A DNA stretch of 64,000 nucleotides from Lasiodiplodia sp. COLG20 (lineage: Eukaryota > Ascomycota > Dothideomycetes > Botryosphaeriales > Botryosphaeriaceae). The notes beneath the pieces are model-generated. The model searched no databases and was not told the DNA's origin. It saw only the letters and a program-made list of their open reading frames with translations. Below are positions 11,032 through 22,913 of this stretch, piece by piece. Every line of letters begins with the position of its first letter. Position 1 is the first letter of the stretch. The stretch is from the NCBI GenBank assembly GCA_009801085.1, contig VNWV01000001.1, forward strand, positions 620,001-684,000. Reading direction: 5' to 3'. Made by a program: the position numbers and the translations under genes.

Positions 11032-12863
11032 TGTGTCCTGGAGTCGACTCTTTGGCGGGCGATGGGGCGGATTTAATTGATCATGGCGGTACTGCGAGGA
11101 GAGCACGCTGGGGGAGGGCGAGTGGATGGGTGGTCATCTTGGGGGCGGCGGCGGGCTGCAGGGATGGTGGGAGTTTATCTGCTGTGTTGCGCAGCGGAGG
11201 CCCGGGAGTCATTGGCGGACAGGGTGCAAATTGGCGGAGGGCGAGTGCCAATGATGGCGTGGGTGACCGGGGCTTAGGCGCCTGCAGGCCGGGCCCACCG
11301 AGCCTCAGCCCTTTCTCCTCAGCTGCCCGCCGTTGATGGCGCACTTGATAAGCCGCCGCGCGCCGTGCCATCACACTGTGTCGCGTGCTGCCGAGCCGCC
11401 GCTGTCCGCCGTCTGCTGCTCCGAGGCCCATCGAGAGCAGCATCCGAGGAGGTCGGGCGTCGGCGACGCGGCGCACAGGAGCAGCGGGCCGCGGCCAAGG
11501 TGCTGACAGAGTCAGCCAAGGCGCCGTTCAACGCCGCTCTCTCTCGACAAGAAGCGAGGCGGGCACGCTCTGGGTAAAGCGCGCGTGGGCCCTGACAGTG
11601 GCCATGGATGCCACATGGCAGCGCACTGGAGTCACGGCATGCCTGTCCGTCGATCGCAGACGGCCGCGTTCATGCTTCGCAGGCGAAGGCTGATCCTCAT
11701 CACTGTACCACCAGTGGCGGGCGACGAGATTGTCCGAGGGCGTTGAGGGCGCGCGCCCGAATCCTTCTCGCAGGCTTATCAGCACGCGGCACCACCGCCC
11801 GCCCCAGCCCGCACCGCTCCGCCAGCTGCCATGTACCGGTGAGACGTTGCGCAAAAAACTCGGAACGCGCCTTTCTGCCGGGCTGCCGCTGATCAAGACT
11901 GCCGCCTTAGGCTAGCGGCGCGCCCAGGTCGCCCCGGATCTTACTCTGCGCTTCTCGTAACAGTCGTCGACGCAATTTGCGCGCTGACTGCTGATCTCAC
12001 GCCCATACTGCCTCCCTTTTAAGCACACAGCCCCCCAAAACGGAGCCATAGCGAGTCGTTGCTCTATTGAAAACGCGGCCCGTGCGCTCCCACTGCGGGG
12101 GAAGCGGCGGGTCACAAGCAACTGTGGACCCTGTGCTATCTTCACCTCCCTCACCGTTGGTTATCTTCTCGCTTTCGCTGTCTCTCCGCGCCACCCATTC
12201 CCTCCTTCCCTTTTGCTTCCAGCGCTGCCTCTTTGATTTGTTCGCTTGCCCTGCGTTGCTGCAATTTGCTGGTCTAATTATACCCTGCGGTGCCCTATCT
12301 TCTAGCTAGTGCAGCCGTTTGCTCTAGTGCGCAATTACCACCGGCAGTCTTAGCTCCCGCCTCGGTTTCTACGCATCCAATCGTCAATTACCGAACATTG
12401 CCCCTGTCTTCGCGGCAACCGTGAAACAAGCCTCACTCTGCCTCCAAAACGATTGCTTTTCTGGCTTTTCGTTTTGGCGTCGCTCAGACCCTTGAGTCAA
12501 TCCAACTTATGCATGGCTCGAGCTCACTAGTGACGTCGTCGCCCGTCTTCTGTTCCGCTGCCACCTTGCATACTCTAGCCATCACAAGAAATGATGCTGA
12601 GCTGACTTCATTCGTCCAGTTCTAGAGAATGTGTAGCACCGAGCTGGCGAGTCGTCTTCGTGATCGAATACATCTCTAGGTGCATCAAAGCTACGTCATC
12701 AAGCTTTCGGTGTGGTCGTGCAAGGGAAGTCGACTCAGCTCTGATGGTCGTGGCGATGAACATGCAGCGCTTTCCTCTACCCTACTCCCTCTTCTGCACC
12801 AGTGAATGTGATCCATCTTCAATCTTCCTGATTCAAATCACTTTCCCCTTACTATCTACTATC
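11032..12863. promoter_or_regulatory. Divergent intergenic region
   Basis: This 1.8 kb region separates the kinase-like gene (minus) from an ACS-family permease (plus), so it should hold both promoters. The half next to the kinase-like gene is GC-rich, while the last ~700 bases are CT-rich and AT-richer. No gene or RNA was recognised. Open frames at 11081-11476 and 11528-11896 (minus) lack supporting features. Confidence 0.35.
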
Positions 12864-14752
12864 ATGGACGATGTGCCAAGTCGACAGAAGTCCATTGCCA
12901 ATCAAGCCATTGCTGCTGTCGACAATGCCGGATCGATTGGAAGAGCAAACGCTGCTCAGAATAGAAAGATTCTGCTGAAGACAGATCTGATTGTACTGCC
13001 TTTGATCACTCTGACGAATACGATCGCTCTCCTGGACAAGGTTCATCTAGATCAACCACCTGGAAGCGACAGCTGACCATGAACTACAGAATTGCATGGC
13101 CTACGCCGCCGTTTGGGGGATGAAGACGGACACAAACCTAAAAGGCCAAGAGTATAGCTGGCTGGGGAGCATTTTCTACCTTGGATATGTAAGAAATATC
13201 GCATCTGCCGCTTCTTTCCCATGTTGACAATGAACAGCTCGCTGCCCAATGTCCGACGCTTTGGCTGCTACCAAAGGTCCGTATTGGGAAGTATGTCGGC
13301 CTAAGTCTTTTTTGCTGGGGCGTATGCCTCTGTATCATGGCCACCTGCCACAATTTCGCCGGCCTCGCCACCGTCCGCTTCTTTCTGGGTGTTTTTGAAG
13401 CCGGTTTTCTTCCAGCATCGATGATGATGAATTCCATGTGGTGGCGGAGGAAGGAGCAACCGCTCCGCACAGCGCTGTGGCACAATACATTCGCAGTCGG
13501 TCTCACCCTAAATATTAGTGCTGATGCTTATCTGTTGACCGCTCCAGGCTCTCTTCAGCGGCATTCTCAGCCATGCCATTGGTAAAATTAATGGCAACCT
13601 CGAAAAATGGAAGGTATGGTAGATGTGGATTATTTGGCAATCAGTTGATGACAAAGGACACAGTACATCTTCCTCATTTACGGTGCTGTTACCATAGTCT
13701 ACGGAGTCTTCGTCTTCATCTCTCTGCCCGACCGCCCTGAGAATGCATGGTTCTTCTCCTCGGAAGAGAAGAAAGCTGCCGTCATCCGCACTACTGAAAA
13801 CCAAACCGAGGCGAAGGCACGCAGGGGATGGAAGACGGCGCAGATCCTCGAAGCAACGCGTGATCCGAAGTATTGGTGCGTCGTAGCCTTCTGCATCACT
13901 CAGTCTATCACCAACGCTGGAATAACAAATATGACTTCCTTCAATCTTCTGTAGATAGGACTTTGCTTACTTTGTCAGTTTATCCCAATCATCGTCGCCG
14001 GCTTCGGCTTCTCGCCGTCCAAAGCAACCTTGATGGCAACGCCGCACGCAGCCGTTTCCGTTTCTGCCCAAATCTCTTTCACAGCGTTGGCCTTTTTCAT
14101 CCCTAATATTCGATGCTTACTATTGGTGCTTGCAACGCTACCAGCTTTAGCGGGTGCAGTGATGATACATGGTAGGCAGATTACAACTCAGAGTAGAAAG
14201 ACAAACGGTCATATCTCACATTCTAACATCCATTTCCTCTCCCAGTGACCAACATCGAAACACAGCGCTTGCTCTCCCTCGCAGGCTTGTACCTGACGGG
14301 TTTCTGGAACGCGCCATCGGTTCTGATGATAAGTCTTCAGACATCCAATACCGCAGGTGAAACCAAGAAAAGCTTTTGCTCCGTCACTGTTGCTGTATTC
14401 TACGGTAAATAAGAGATTGTTTCTCTTTCTAAATATCCATCATCTTCTGTTCCTGTCAATCACGCCGAAAAGGACTGACTTCCTATCACAAGCCGTCGGC
14501 AACACTGTCGGTCCCCAATTCTTCCTCGAGAGCCAGAGCCCACACTATTCCTTGGGCATCAGCGCTATGATGTGTTGTTTCGCCATCATGGTAGTCACCG
14601 GTATCTTTTATGCGGTGGCGTGCATCTTCGAGAACCGGCAGCGGGACCGCGTCCACGGCCCACCGATAGCGGCTCTTGAAGATCCTCGTCTAAGCACGGA
14701 GGCCGAGGACCAGACAGACGTTAAGAATACAAACTTTAGATATGTTTATTGA
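12864..14752 (+). CDS. ACS-family MFS permease (allantoate/TNA1-like), possibly inactivated by a splice-donor loss
   Basis: Eight exons rebuild a 492-residue carrier: 12864-13040, 13090-13188, 13238-13495, 13548-13613, 13664-13930, 13979-14171, 14246-14404 and 14493-14752. The family signatures RFFLGVFEAGFLPASM, WWRRKEQPLRTALWHN and FWNAPSVLM place it with the anion:cation symporter permeases, which import organic anions or vitamins such as nicotinate and allantoate. The frame closes perfectly only if 13931-13978 (48 nt) is removed, because the joined protein then reads ITN-FIPIIVAGFGF, as in relatives. That intron has an AG acceptor and a CTTAC-like branch site but begins with AT rather than GT. 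If it is retained, translation ends at TAG 13952-13954, roughly halfway through the protein. Intron 3 also uses a weak donor (GTCGGT). Identity is confident; whether it is functional is doubtful. Confidence 0.8.
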
Positions 14753-14813
14753 GGGAGATACGGGGGAAGAAAGATCGTCTCACTCTCGTTATTACTATGA
14801 TATTTAAACCCCT

Positions 14814-16520
14814 TCAATAATAATCCTCAGAAAGACGAATGTCCAATTTCCCATCCTCTCCAACCCAATCCTCCCACAGCTCCCTCAACTGCTTAGACGG
14901 ATTCCACGACGGAGGCTCTGGGGAATTACCAGGTACCGTAACCACCTCCACCTTCCTCTTGCCCCCATCTTCGACACGTCCATCAAAGCACGCCCAATAA
15001 ATCTGTTTCTCTCTATCAGAATCCCAAATACCCACATATTCACCCACTTGAATCTCCAACGCCTCCAACCTCGGCATGTTTCTTTCCGCCATCCCGGCTC
15101 CTCCCCCCTTTCTCGCCTCCATCACCATCCTCGACGCAGCCAATATGAATGGCTCGAGCACCGTCGCATCTACCTGACACCTGAAGTACCGGCGCGGGCG
15201 CTGGCCAGTCGCGAGGCCGTCGTGCCACGCGTGATACGTCTCGGCCCAGTCCGAGTCGTCCGGGTCGACGTCCTCTTCGGAAGACCAAGACGTGATGTAC
15301 GATGCCAGCGAGTAGTCACTGTCGAATTCGTGGTCGTCCCAGGCAGCAGCTTGGCCCGCGTCTGTCAGAGGCGGGGTTTTGTATAGCCACGTGCCGGCGG
15401 CGGTCGTCCGGCCCATCTGGATATCTGCTCTGCGAAGTTGCGGCCATCTGGTGGTCCCTTGGGAAGAGGGGCCATTTGATGGTGATGAGGAGGAGGAGGA
15501 GGGGGACACAGAATCGGGGCCGAAAATACTGGGTGAAAGGGTCATGAAGAGCTTGAAATTGAGAAGTTTGGGAGAGGTGGACAGCAAGGTATGGAGAGCT
15601 ATGCTCAGCTCATCGACACCTGAGTCAGTCGGGTTGGTACCACTGGGAATCTGGAAACCATCGTTTTGCGGATCTTCCAGATGAAGGAACAAGCTGAAGT
15701 CCGTCAAATGTCGATTGTCGATTGTCAAAAGCGCGTCGGCGAAATCTGCGTTGTGGGTCTTTTCTCAGCTCCCAATTACTTACCCCGGGGACTTTGTGGA
15801 ATTTCACACACCTTTTCGATACTTGTGCCGGATCTCGTCTTCAGAGAATGCACAGTCATTCAGGTTCCACCACACATTCGCCAAATTCGGCAGCTTCGAC
15901 GCGATCTGGGCGACGGACGCCGCCCTCAACTGCCTCGTGGAGGCGCTGGATCCCGGGGTGTGCAGCTCCGTGATCCGGCGGACCTCAGGCACGTTATCCA
16001 GGTCCACCCACCCCAGAACCGACTTCTCGTACCGGTGCTCGCCGAGATCGCGGTAATAATCGAGCGGCCGCGGTGTTGCTACATCCGTCAAAGCGTAGGC
16101 GCCCAGATGCAGTGAGATTCCTCGGCAGCCTCCCGGCCGGACGGCGTGTTGTCGTCCGCTTCCTCCTCCGTCCTCTTCTTCCCAGCTCTTGAGCAGTGCG
16201 AAAAGCTCGGCGATTGCTTCGTTGAAAGCGGCGTTGTTGGCTTCGCGCTCCCGCCGCCGCTCGAACTTGGCGCACCGGTCCACCGAATAGGCGGGTAGGA
16301 TGACCTCGTAGGCGATCTCGCCCAAGGCGACTCTGCGATGCGGATGCGCCAGTCTTTCGGAGAACAAGGCGAGTTCGCTGCTCTGCACGCGGAGCCTGCG
16401 GAAAGTGACGTTCTCGATGGCGACTTGCCATTGGCGAGAGATTGTTGCGTAAGCGCCGACGTTCCCCTCGTCCAGGAAGGATACGACCAAGGCTACAATC
16501 TCGGGAGGTAATTGATCCAT
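14814..16520 (-). CDS. F-box protein with fungal C-terminal domain
   Basis: Two exons are inferred, 15812-16520 and 14814-15745, joined across a 66-nt phase-1 intron, giving 546 residues. The start reads MDQLPPEIVALVVSFLDEG and runs on through ISRQWQVAIE, a clear F-box, the motif that binds Skp1 in SCF ubiquitin ligases. The rest has the short hydrophobic leucine-containing segments and Trp-rich C-terminus (IYWACFDGR, WEDWVGEDG) seen in a large fungus-specific F-box group, often labelled DUF6546. That label is from memory and not confirmed. It would select proteins for ubiquitylation, but the target is unknown. It lies in tandem with the HET-domain gene upstream (gap 237 bases). A Ser-rich, low-complexity insert sits near residue 300. 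No membrane segment or signal peptide is seen. Confidence 0.78.
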
Positions 16521-16757
16521 GTTGAGCGATGCGGATAAATGAGATGTGTATGCGGGAGGTCGCTGTTTATAACATCTCGAAAAAGGACCGAGCTAGGCAA
16601 CAGGCCGTAACCAGCTTAGCCGCAAGCCACAAGCCACCCCTGGCCGGATCCATCACCACTTTATAGTTCCTAGACGACGCTTCTTCACAGCTTAGTTTTG
16701 CAGGGAAAAGAAAACTCATAAATCAAATTGATATCCAGCGCCTCCCAGCCACGGTCA

Positions 16758-19201
16758 TCATGCCAGCTTCAAAAACGTCGAATCCTTGGTCTGCCTCTCC
16801 CACGCGCTCCTCTCCACTCTTCCCACACTCTTCCGGTACGCCGTCCCCTTCCTCCTCTCTATCCACAGCACATTATACCACTCGTATTTCTCCTCGCCCC
16901 GAGGCCGTTTCTCGTAATCCCATTCCTCAATCGGCTTCCGTTTGTTCGCCTCCCTTGCGGCCCTGCTGCTACTCCGGCCCTCGTCGTCCTCCTCCTCTTC
17001 CTCCTCGACATCCTCCCAGCACCACCCCCTCGACAGGGCCACCAGTTCTATCCTCTGCCCCTTCGGCTCGATGTCGCAGATGCCTTCGAAGTTCGACTGC
17101 AGGATGCCCACCCAGTTGCCCGCGTCGTCGACGACGGAGAAGGGGCCGGGAATCTTATGCCACGCGTGCGACTCGGCGTCCTCGACGCTGCGCTCAGGGC
17201 CCCTCTTGCCCAGGTAGAGCCACGTCCTCTCGGTGCAGCCCGACAGCAGTGGCGTGAAGATCTTGGGCGCAACGAGCTCTTCCTCAGGGGCATCCGACGC
17301 CAGCGGGATGGGGAAGGCGAAATTCTCGTGCAGCGAAAATTCGTCGATATCGGGCTTCCTGCTCGAGACGTGGCGGTATGCGTACGGGCGGCCGTCCGGG
17401 TGGTCGAGCAGGTCGTAGTCGCCGCGCACGAGGTCGCGGAGCGGGATGCGGTGCCGCGTCCAGCCCTGCGGCACCGTGTCGCGCGCGTACTCTTCGATGG
17501 CGGTCCGGTACTTGCACCACGTGCTCTCAACGCGGAGGAGGTCCGTCTCGACGCTCTCGCGCACGAACCACACCACCGTCGGCACCGTGTGTGTCTGGCT
17601 CTCTCCCATGGATTGCAGGAAATAGTCGTTGCCACTTCGCCACGAGTCCGTGTCGATGCGGCCCTCCCATCCCATCCAGCTCCAGCTTGGCAGGATGTCG
17701 GCCGCCTCATCCTGCACATTCGCCGGCACCCGCCGCTTCATGCACGCCTCGTGCGACCCCCAGAGCAGCGCCACGTCGAAGAACATGGCCGGAAGACCGC
17801 AGATGATGCCGCCCACGAAGCTTTTGCTCAGCATGGTTGCTGTTCCTGCGAAAGCGTACGGGAGGTCCTCTGGGTAAGTGAGCTGTTTTGCGTTGAATGC
17901 GTACACCAGCCTGCCAAAGTCGTTCAGGCTGGGCAACGGCTGCAGAAGCCTCTGCTTGCGGGGCAGTAGCATGGTGCTCATGCCCGATGCTTGCCCCATT
18001 CCGTATTCGAGCTTTGGGTATTGAATCTGCGCAATCTCCTCTTCCCACGTAGCACTCTCGCATTTCCAGTGCACCGAATCGTCCTTGAAAATTATTTTCC
18101 TCCGAGAGAACAAGTATTCCTGGAAGGTCCACGCTCGATAGGCATATTTTGTGGGCATGAGCCGAGAAAACCACCCGTCTCCGTAACTCAAGATCTGGGT
18201 GCCATTATGAAGGGCATGGATCTCATCGCTGAGTTGACGAGGATTCGAGACACCCTGGATACCGCTTAATCCAAAGTCGGCAGTCTCGCCCTGCGCCGCC
18301 ACAATTGTCACCGTGGCGTTTGCATAGATCGAGGCCATGCCGTGGATTTGGTCCCAGAGTTCTTCCCCGTCTTCCTGGAGGATGCAGAGTGAGTCAACCC
18401 ATAGGTATCTCCCGCCAAGCAGCGGGACCAGTCCAATCGCATCTCTAATAGTCCGTGGAATTGCGATGTCGTCACGGTCAAGGTAGCCTTCCTGCTGAAG
18501 CTGGTCGAGGTCTTCTCGCAGCGTCTTGTATTGGTTAACAGCTCCCCAGACGTAACTCAGCGCCACGTAGGGCTGCCCCGGCTCCGCTTCAACCAGACAT
18601 CGGCGCTTTGTGTCAACGAGCCAGCATGGACTTGTAGAAGGTAGTTGGGAGTCAATAACATTGCACCTATCACCATGCTCTTCGAGGCAGTTCCTCATCC
18701 ACTTCTGAAAAAGCTCCGGGTCAATCCAGTCTTTATCGCCAATGCTGTATCTCTTTCCAGGAGGGTGGTCCGCGGTCCTTGCTGCAGCTTGCACGCGGCC
18801 TTCCAGTAGGTCCAAACGGTTCTCGGAAACCAGCTGGTCGCCGTGGGGGCCAACTCCGACCAGCTGGGCGCTCGAGCCTTCCGAACCCCTCCAAACATGG
18901 ACATCCTGGAGTTGTGTCCTTCCCGGCCAACGGACTCCGCGCACAAGGGCAGAGTGCGACTGACATGACGATGCTTGCGTGATGTCCGTGAACGCACCAA
19001 GCTTCAGGTGCACTGACGTCCCGCGAGGGCATCTCAGGACCCAATTCAGCCGGTAACAAACATCACATTCCGGAGGCTTCGGCCCGGAAGTTAGCAGAGC
19101 CATACATGGTTCCGAGGCGGGGAAAGCCTTACAGACTCGCCATTCGTGATTTGTTCCCGGTATAGCCTCTCCCAGTGGAGGTCCGAAGCATCAAAATTCA
19201 T
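16758..19201 (-). CDS. HET-domain (heterokaryon incompatibility) protein
   Basis: A first exon at 19133-19201 (23 codons, MNFDASDLHWERL...) is joined by a 56-nt intron with a perfect CTGCTAAC branch site to 16758-19076, giving 795 residues. The HET domain is recognised from YVALSYVWGA, followed by DAIGLVPLLGGRYLWVDSLC and a stretch ending IYANATVTIVAAQG. HET proteins act in non-self recognition and programmed cell death when incompatible strains fuse, and some serve in broader innate immunity. The N-terminus carries a Cys pair (CDVC), perhaps a small metal-binding knuckle. The C-terminal half has no recognised domain. A Glu/Asp-rich run near residue 720 is the low-complexity part. If the ATG at 19103 is used instead, the N-terminus changes but the domain does not. 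The partner gene normally linked to HET loci is not evident next door. Confidence 0.88.
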
Positions 19202-19774
19202 GGTCCTCCGTAAGAGATGGTGGTTGCTTGGGCTGTGTGTGATTTAAGGAGGGGGCCGTTCGTGTAAGGAGTGTCACCGCCTTCTCCTGGATGACGTAAG
19301 CCAGTGGAACACCACTAATCGCATCAAAGACCATTGAAGTGACGCGAAGTCGTAAAATCTCGAAGGTTTGCGCTATTGGTTTATTGACGTAGGAGCGGAA
19401 GACGTTCTTTGATGATTGAGAGCTTCGACCCTGCTGCCCCTATTGGCCCCTGAAAGAACTGGTCGATGGCTACCAATGGCGTATGAGCAGCTCCGCTAGC
19501 CGAGAAAGACTGCTGATCGCGCAGGCAGCCGCCGTAAATGTTGTTTGCCAGAAAGCAGGCAGCCAATCATACCTTAGTCGACCGAGCCATCTACCATGTC
19601 CGGGTTGAATCCTGTCGAGGACACCTACTGCTTGTTTCGCATTTTCCGGTGTAATATATCTTCATGGAGGCCGAGAGAGCTGACAAGACGAAGGCAGTTT
19701 TCTAAATGAAGTGGCCTGGTGGGCATGGCATGCGCTGGTTTGGTTTAAGGAATGATATCGACAATAGGAAAAAG

Positions 19775-19822
<48 letters not shown>

Positions 19823-20876
19823 GACATTCGGCGAATGACATGTGTCTTGCGAAGGAGCCCGGGATGTTTTACTTGAAATCCTTCGGCGCCACAGAATCCG
19901 TTGTGCATTCTGCTGGGGGCGAATGCATTGTCTATACTGTGGCGATAGCGCGACGGGTGTAACAGGCGAGACAGGTGGCGCAATGAGGCTTCCTCGTCGC
20001 GCTTCCCCCAGGATCTGTTCTTGAACAATCGTCAACAACTGGCCTATTTTGGTGAGTCGTTGATAAGACGGAGTTGCGTGTTTGATTATTGAATCTGATA
20101 AGCAACGCGTGAGGCCGAGTAGCCCCTAGCGCGGAGTTTCCGAGCCTCTTTTCTTGAGGAACCTTTAGGTGTTGTTCCAACTCTGTCCCCTTGCAGAATA
20201 CCAAGCTTGCTGCTGTTAGATGATCTAGATGAGGTAGCGGTGTCGCACGCATCGGACTTGAAGCACGCTGAAAGGAACGTATGTCTTGCCAGGCTGCCGA
20301 GTGCGGTCCGCTTCTCAAGTAAAGCGCAGAGACAGATTAATAGTGGTCATTTTCGGATGGATGCTGCATGGGTAGCGTTGTTGAGGAGGTATCGTCACTT
20401 GGCGGTTTCGCGGATGCGTCGAGGGAAGGAGGTGATTGTGATCGGATAGTCGAGGAAGCCGCGGGGCACGTGGTTTTGCATTGTCAGCAATTAAGACAAA
20501 CCTGTTTTCCAGCGAACGAATGAGCATCATACAACAAACACCCGATCCAAGGGAGTTGGGCTTGACCTATATCGTCACGATCAGCGCAGATTAAAATTAA
20601 TACAAGTTTGTGAACGGCATGCGCTTCGGCCTCCACTGCGTACATTGCCAAATTGAGATATGGAGTCATCGCATGAGATGGATCAACTATGATGCGGATG
20701 TATAAATTTCTTATGGGTCAGATCGCTCTGATCGATTTGATGAATCTAGTCAATGAAGTATATACAGAAGAGAATACAGTCTGGAAATGAAACACACGGG
20801 ACGACATGACCAATACCCAACCGACCAGCCTGAAATGCGAACCATCATTCTTTTGCAATTTATTCAGGCGCAGCTG
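19202..20876. other. Intergenic; HET promoter and unidentified sequence
   Basis: About 1.7 kb without a recognisable gene. It contains a long AG dinucleotide run (listed separately) and otherwise short open frames with no splice logic or domain. The last few hundred bases are AT-richer and probably include the 3' end of the minus-strand gene that follows. Confidence 0.35.
19779..19818. repeat. Dinucleotide microsatellite (AG)n
   Basis: About twenty uninterrupted AG units follow an A-rich lead-in (GAAAAAGAAAAAG). This is a polymorphism-prone tract lying between the HET gene and an unknown gene. Confidence 0.9.
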
Positions 20877-21665
20877 CTACGGATATCCGCTCTGCCGCAT
20901 TTTTGCCTTGAGCTCGCTGGTACCCAGTATATCTCTCTGCCTCCTTGCTCTGAAAACAGGCTTGACAATGTCAGTGTTCGCTTCCATCTCCGGAGGTTCT
21001 GGCTCTTCGAGGATAGTTGAGAGATACACAGAATCATCACTTTCGGATCCTGAATCCCAAGAGTCTTTGCGGTAGATGGTTGGCTTTGCGTGTGGCGAGC
21101 TGGACGCGAGACTGTCGGTACTTAAATTGGGAGGCAGGCTAGAAGAATGCGCGTTGCTGACGTTGTAGAGCTGAGAACCCGGGCCGATGACTTCGGGGCC
21201 GTTGGTGCCTGCGTAGGCGCGAGCGATGGATGCGACTATGGACTGGTTGTCTTCCTTATGCTGCGCTCGATGCGGTGGTGACACGCTGGGTTTAGATGGG
21301 ACGTGGTCGGTGGAAGACTGCGATTCATGGTAGAGATCGAGTACTTCGTCGATGGAAGGAATTGTGTAGACGCTGATATGATTCAAAATGTGCGGGTAGC
21401 GCGTTCCTGTGTGGACCCTAGTTAGCATGGCCATTTCCCTGGTGGTGAAGAAGGAAGCAATTACAACGGGATCGGGGAAACACAATATGGCCGGGTAAGA
21501 GCTGCTCGCGGAACTGAGGACGGGTTGGCACATATGTTGATCGTTTGTGTAGACAAAGCAACGCACATGCATACCTCTAATGTCTCCTCTAACCGTCGAC
21601 ACGACGATGTCGTCCTCGACGCCAGTTCTGCGGATCTCGCCCCAAGAACCGCTGTTTGTTGTCAT
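20877..21665 (-). CDS. Uncharacterised protein with an optional in-frame intron
   Basis: The frame is open across the whole span (262 residues). A strong intron fits inside it: donor GTATGC after 21575, acceptor CACAG before 21406, and a perfect TGCTAAC branch site 13 bases upstream of the acceptor. The intron is 168 nt, a multiple of three, so both forms keep the frame. Splicing gives exons 21575-21665 and 20877-21406 and 206 residues. The intron-encoded stretch is Cys- and Met-rich, unlike the flanks, which favours splicing. The mature protein begins with a short ordered part (ILNHISVYTIPSIDEVLDLY) and continues with a Ser/Pro-rich disordered region and an acidic stretch (GSESDDSVYLS, EEPEPPEMEA). 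It ends in a basic tail. No domain is recognised. Confidence 0.6.
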   Translation of the reverse strand: MTTNSGSWGEIRRTGVEDDIVVSTVRGDIRGMHVRCFVYTNDQHMCQPVLSSASSSYPAILCFPDPVVIASFFTTREMAMLTRVHTGTRYPHILNHISVYTIPSIDEVLDLYHESQSSTDHVPSKPSVSPPHRAQHKEDNQSIVASIARAYAGTNGPEVIGPGSQLYNVSNAHSSSLPPNLSTDSLASSSPHAKPTIYRKDSWDSGSESDDSVYLSTILEEPEPPEMEANTDIVKPVFRARRQRDILGTSELKAKMRQSGYP

Positions 21666-22913
21666 TTCAAGCAGTTGGTACTGGCTACCGTTGGAAAGCA
21701 GCGGGGTAGTTCAGAACCGGTGATTGGTCCGAGTAGCGTGTTAATGCCGTGGAGAATGAGCATGGAGACGGGAAGGAACAGCCCGCTTATAACCCCATGG
21801 CCTGGAGGGCGGGGAACCAAAAGCTGACAGTACATAAGCTGAAAACATGTGGAAACTCATCTCACTGCAGCGAAGGTGTGGAGGCACAGTTGGCTCGGTC
21901 GACAGTGGATTCCCGACGTTACATTTTGCCTCAGAGGCGTTGCTTTTTTCATGACAATGGGCCCGGTTCCTTTGAGGACCTGGATATCTATATTCAGAGG
22001 CAAACGCGTTGTGGCTTGGCGTGGAGCCTGCAGGTACGGATCGTCGTAGCTCCAACGGTAGCAAAGGCGTTGGGGGCTGCTCTTCTAGCGACAAACGATT
22101 AAAAGCAAACCGGGAGACTCGATCTGGAGTGTGTTGGGCCAAGAAGGCCTGAAGCGCGCGGGCTGCCTTCACAACGACATGGAAATTGCAGCAGCCTGGG
22201 AATCGCAGCCGACGCCCGCTTCGGGTCCGAGGTGCGTTCGAGCGGAAAATTTCAGATTCTGCGGTGAACTAAAGTGAGGCTTGAAGTCAACCAAGGATGC
22301 ACCGGAGCGGACGGAGCGGCGATTGCTGCTATTCTGGTGCCGGCGATGGGGACATGTTGGAGCGGCTGCGCCACGACGCCACGCGAGGAATAGTGCGCGC
22401 GGCACCAGCGAGCGCGGTCTGCTGGTGATGTCGCAGTGGGGAAAACGGCGACGTGTTTGACAGGAGTCAGATGACGCCGGGCGCCGATCGGTTTGGTGCG
22501 ACGAAGAGCGTTGAGGTCGGCGTGGAGACACGGCGACTCGCTCGCTGATAAGAAGGTTGCGCAGCAGCATGTGAGACTGACGCGATAGGCAAGCAGGAGC
22601 CCGGAAGCGCGGCCGGACCGGGCGTTGCTGTTGGGACCAGCAGGGCTGGGGAGAGGCTGGCAGCAGCCGGCTTGGAGCTCTCAGTCGTCGAGCAGGCAGC
22701 GCATCTTCTTCAACCTCCAGCGTCCAGCTCACACACACACTTTCGCGCCGCCGCGCATCGGATTGACACCGCACGCGCCCCAGCTCTAGCGCCTGCCAGC
22801 GTGAGCAGTTCCGCGACTCAGTGCGCAATTGACCGTCATTCCTGCCGCCTCGCCCGCATCCAGCGCAGCGCATCTCTCGCCGGTCCGACCCCGCCGCGTG
22901 CGCCTTGCCCACA
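21666..22913. promoter_or_regulatory. Divergent intergenic region
   Basis: This region separates an unknown minus-strand gene from the Crp1-like plus-strand gene and should contain both promoters. The 600 bases before the Crp1-like ATG are GC-rich. An open minus-strand frame at 22169-22912 is Arg/Ser-rich and compositionally driven, so it is not called. Confidence 0.4.

Noticed and set aside
13951..13978. A 28-nt intron with GT donor inside the ACS permease
   Set aside because: Too short for a fungal intron, and its removal shifts the frame away from the conserved FIPIIVAGFGF.
16728..17969. Open frame of 413 codons on the plus strand opposite the HET gene
   Set aside because: It lies fully antisense to the HET-domain protein, is Arg/Pro-rich with no domain, and reflects GC-rich codon use on the other strand.
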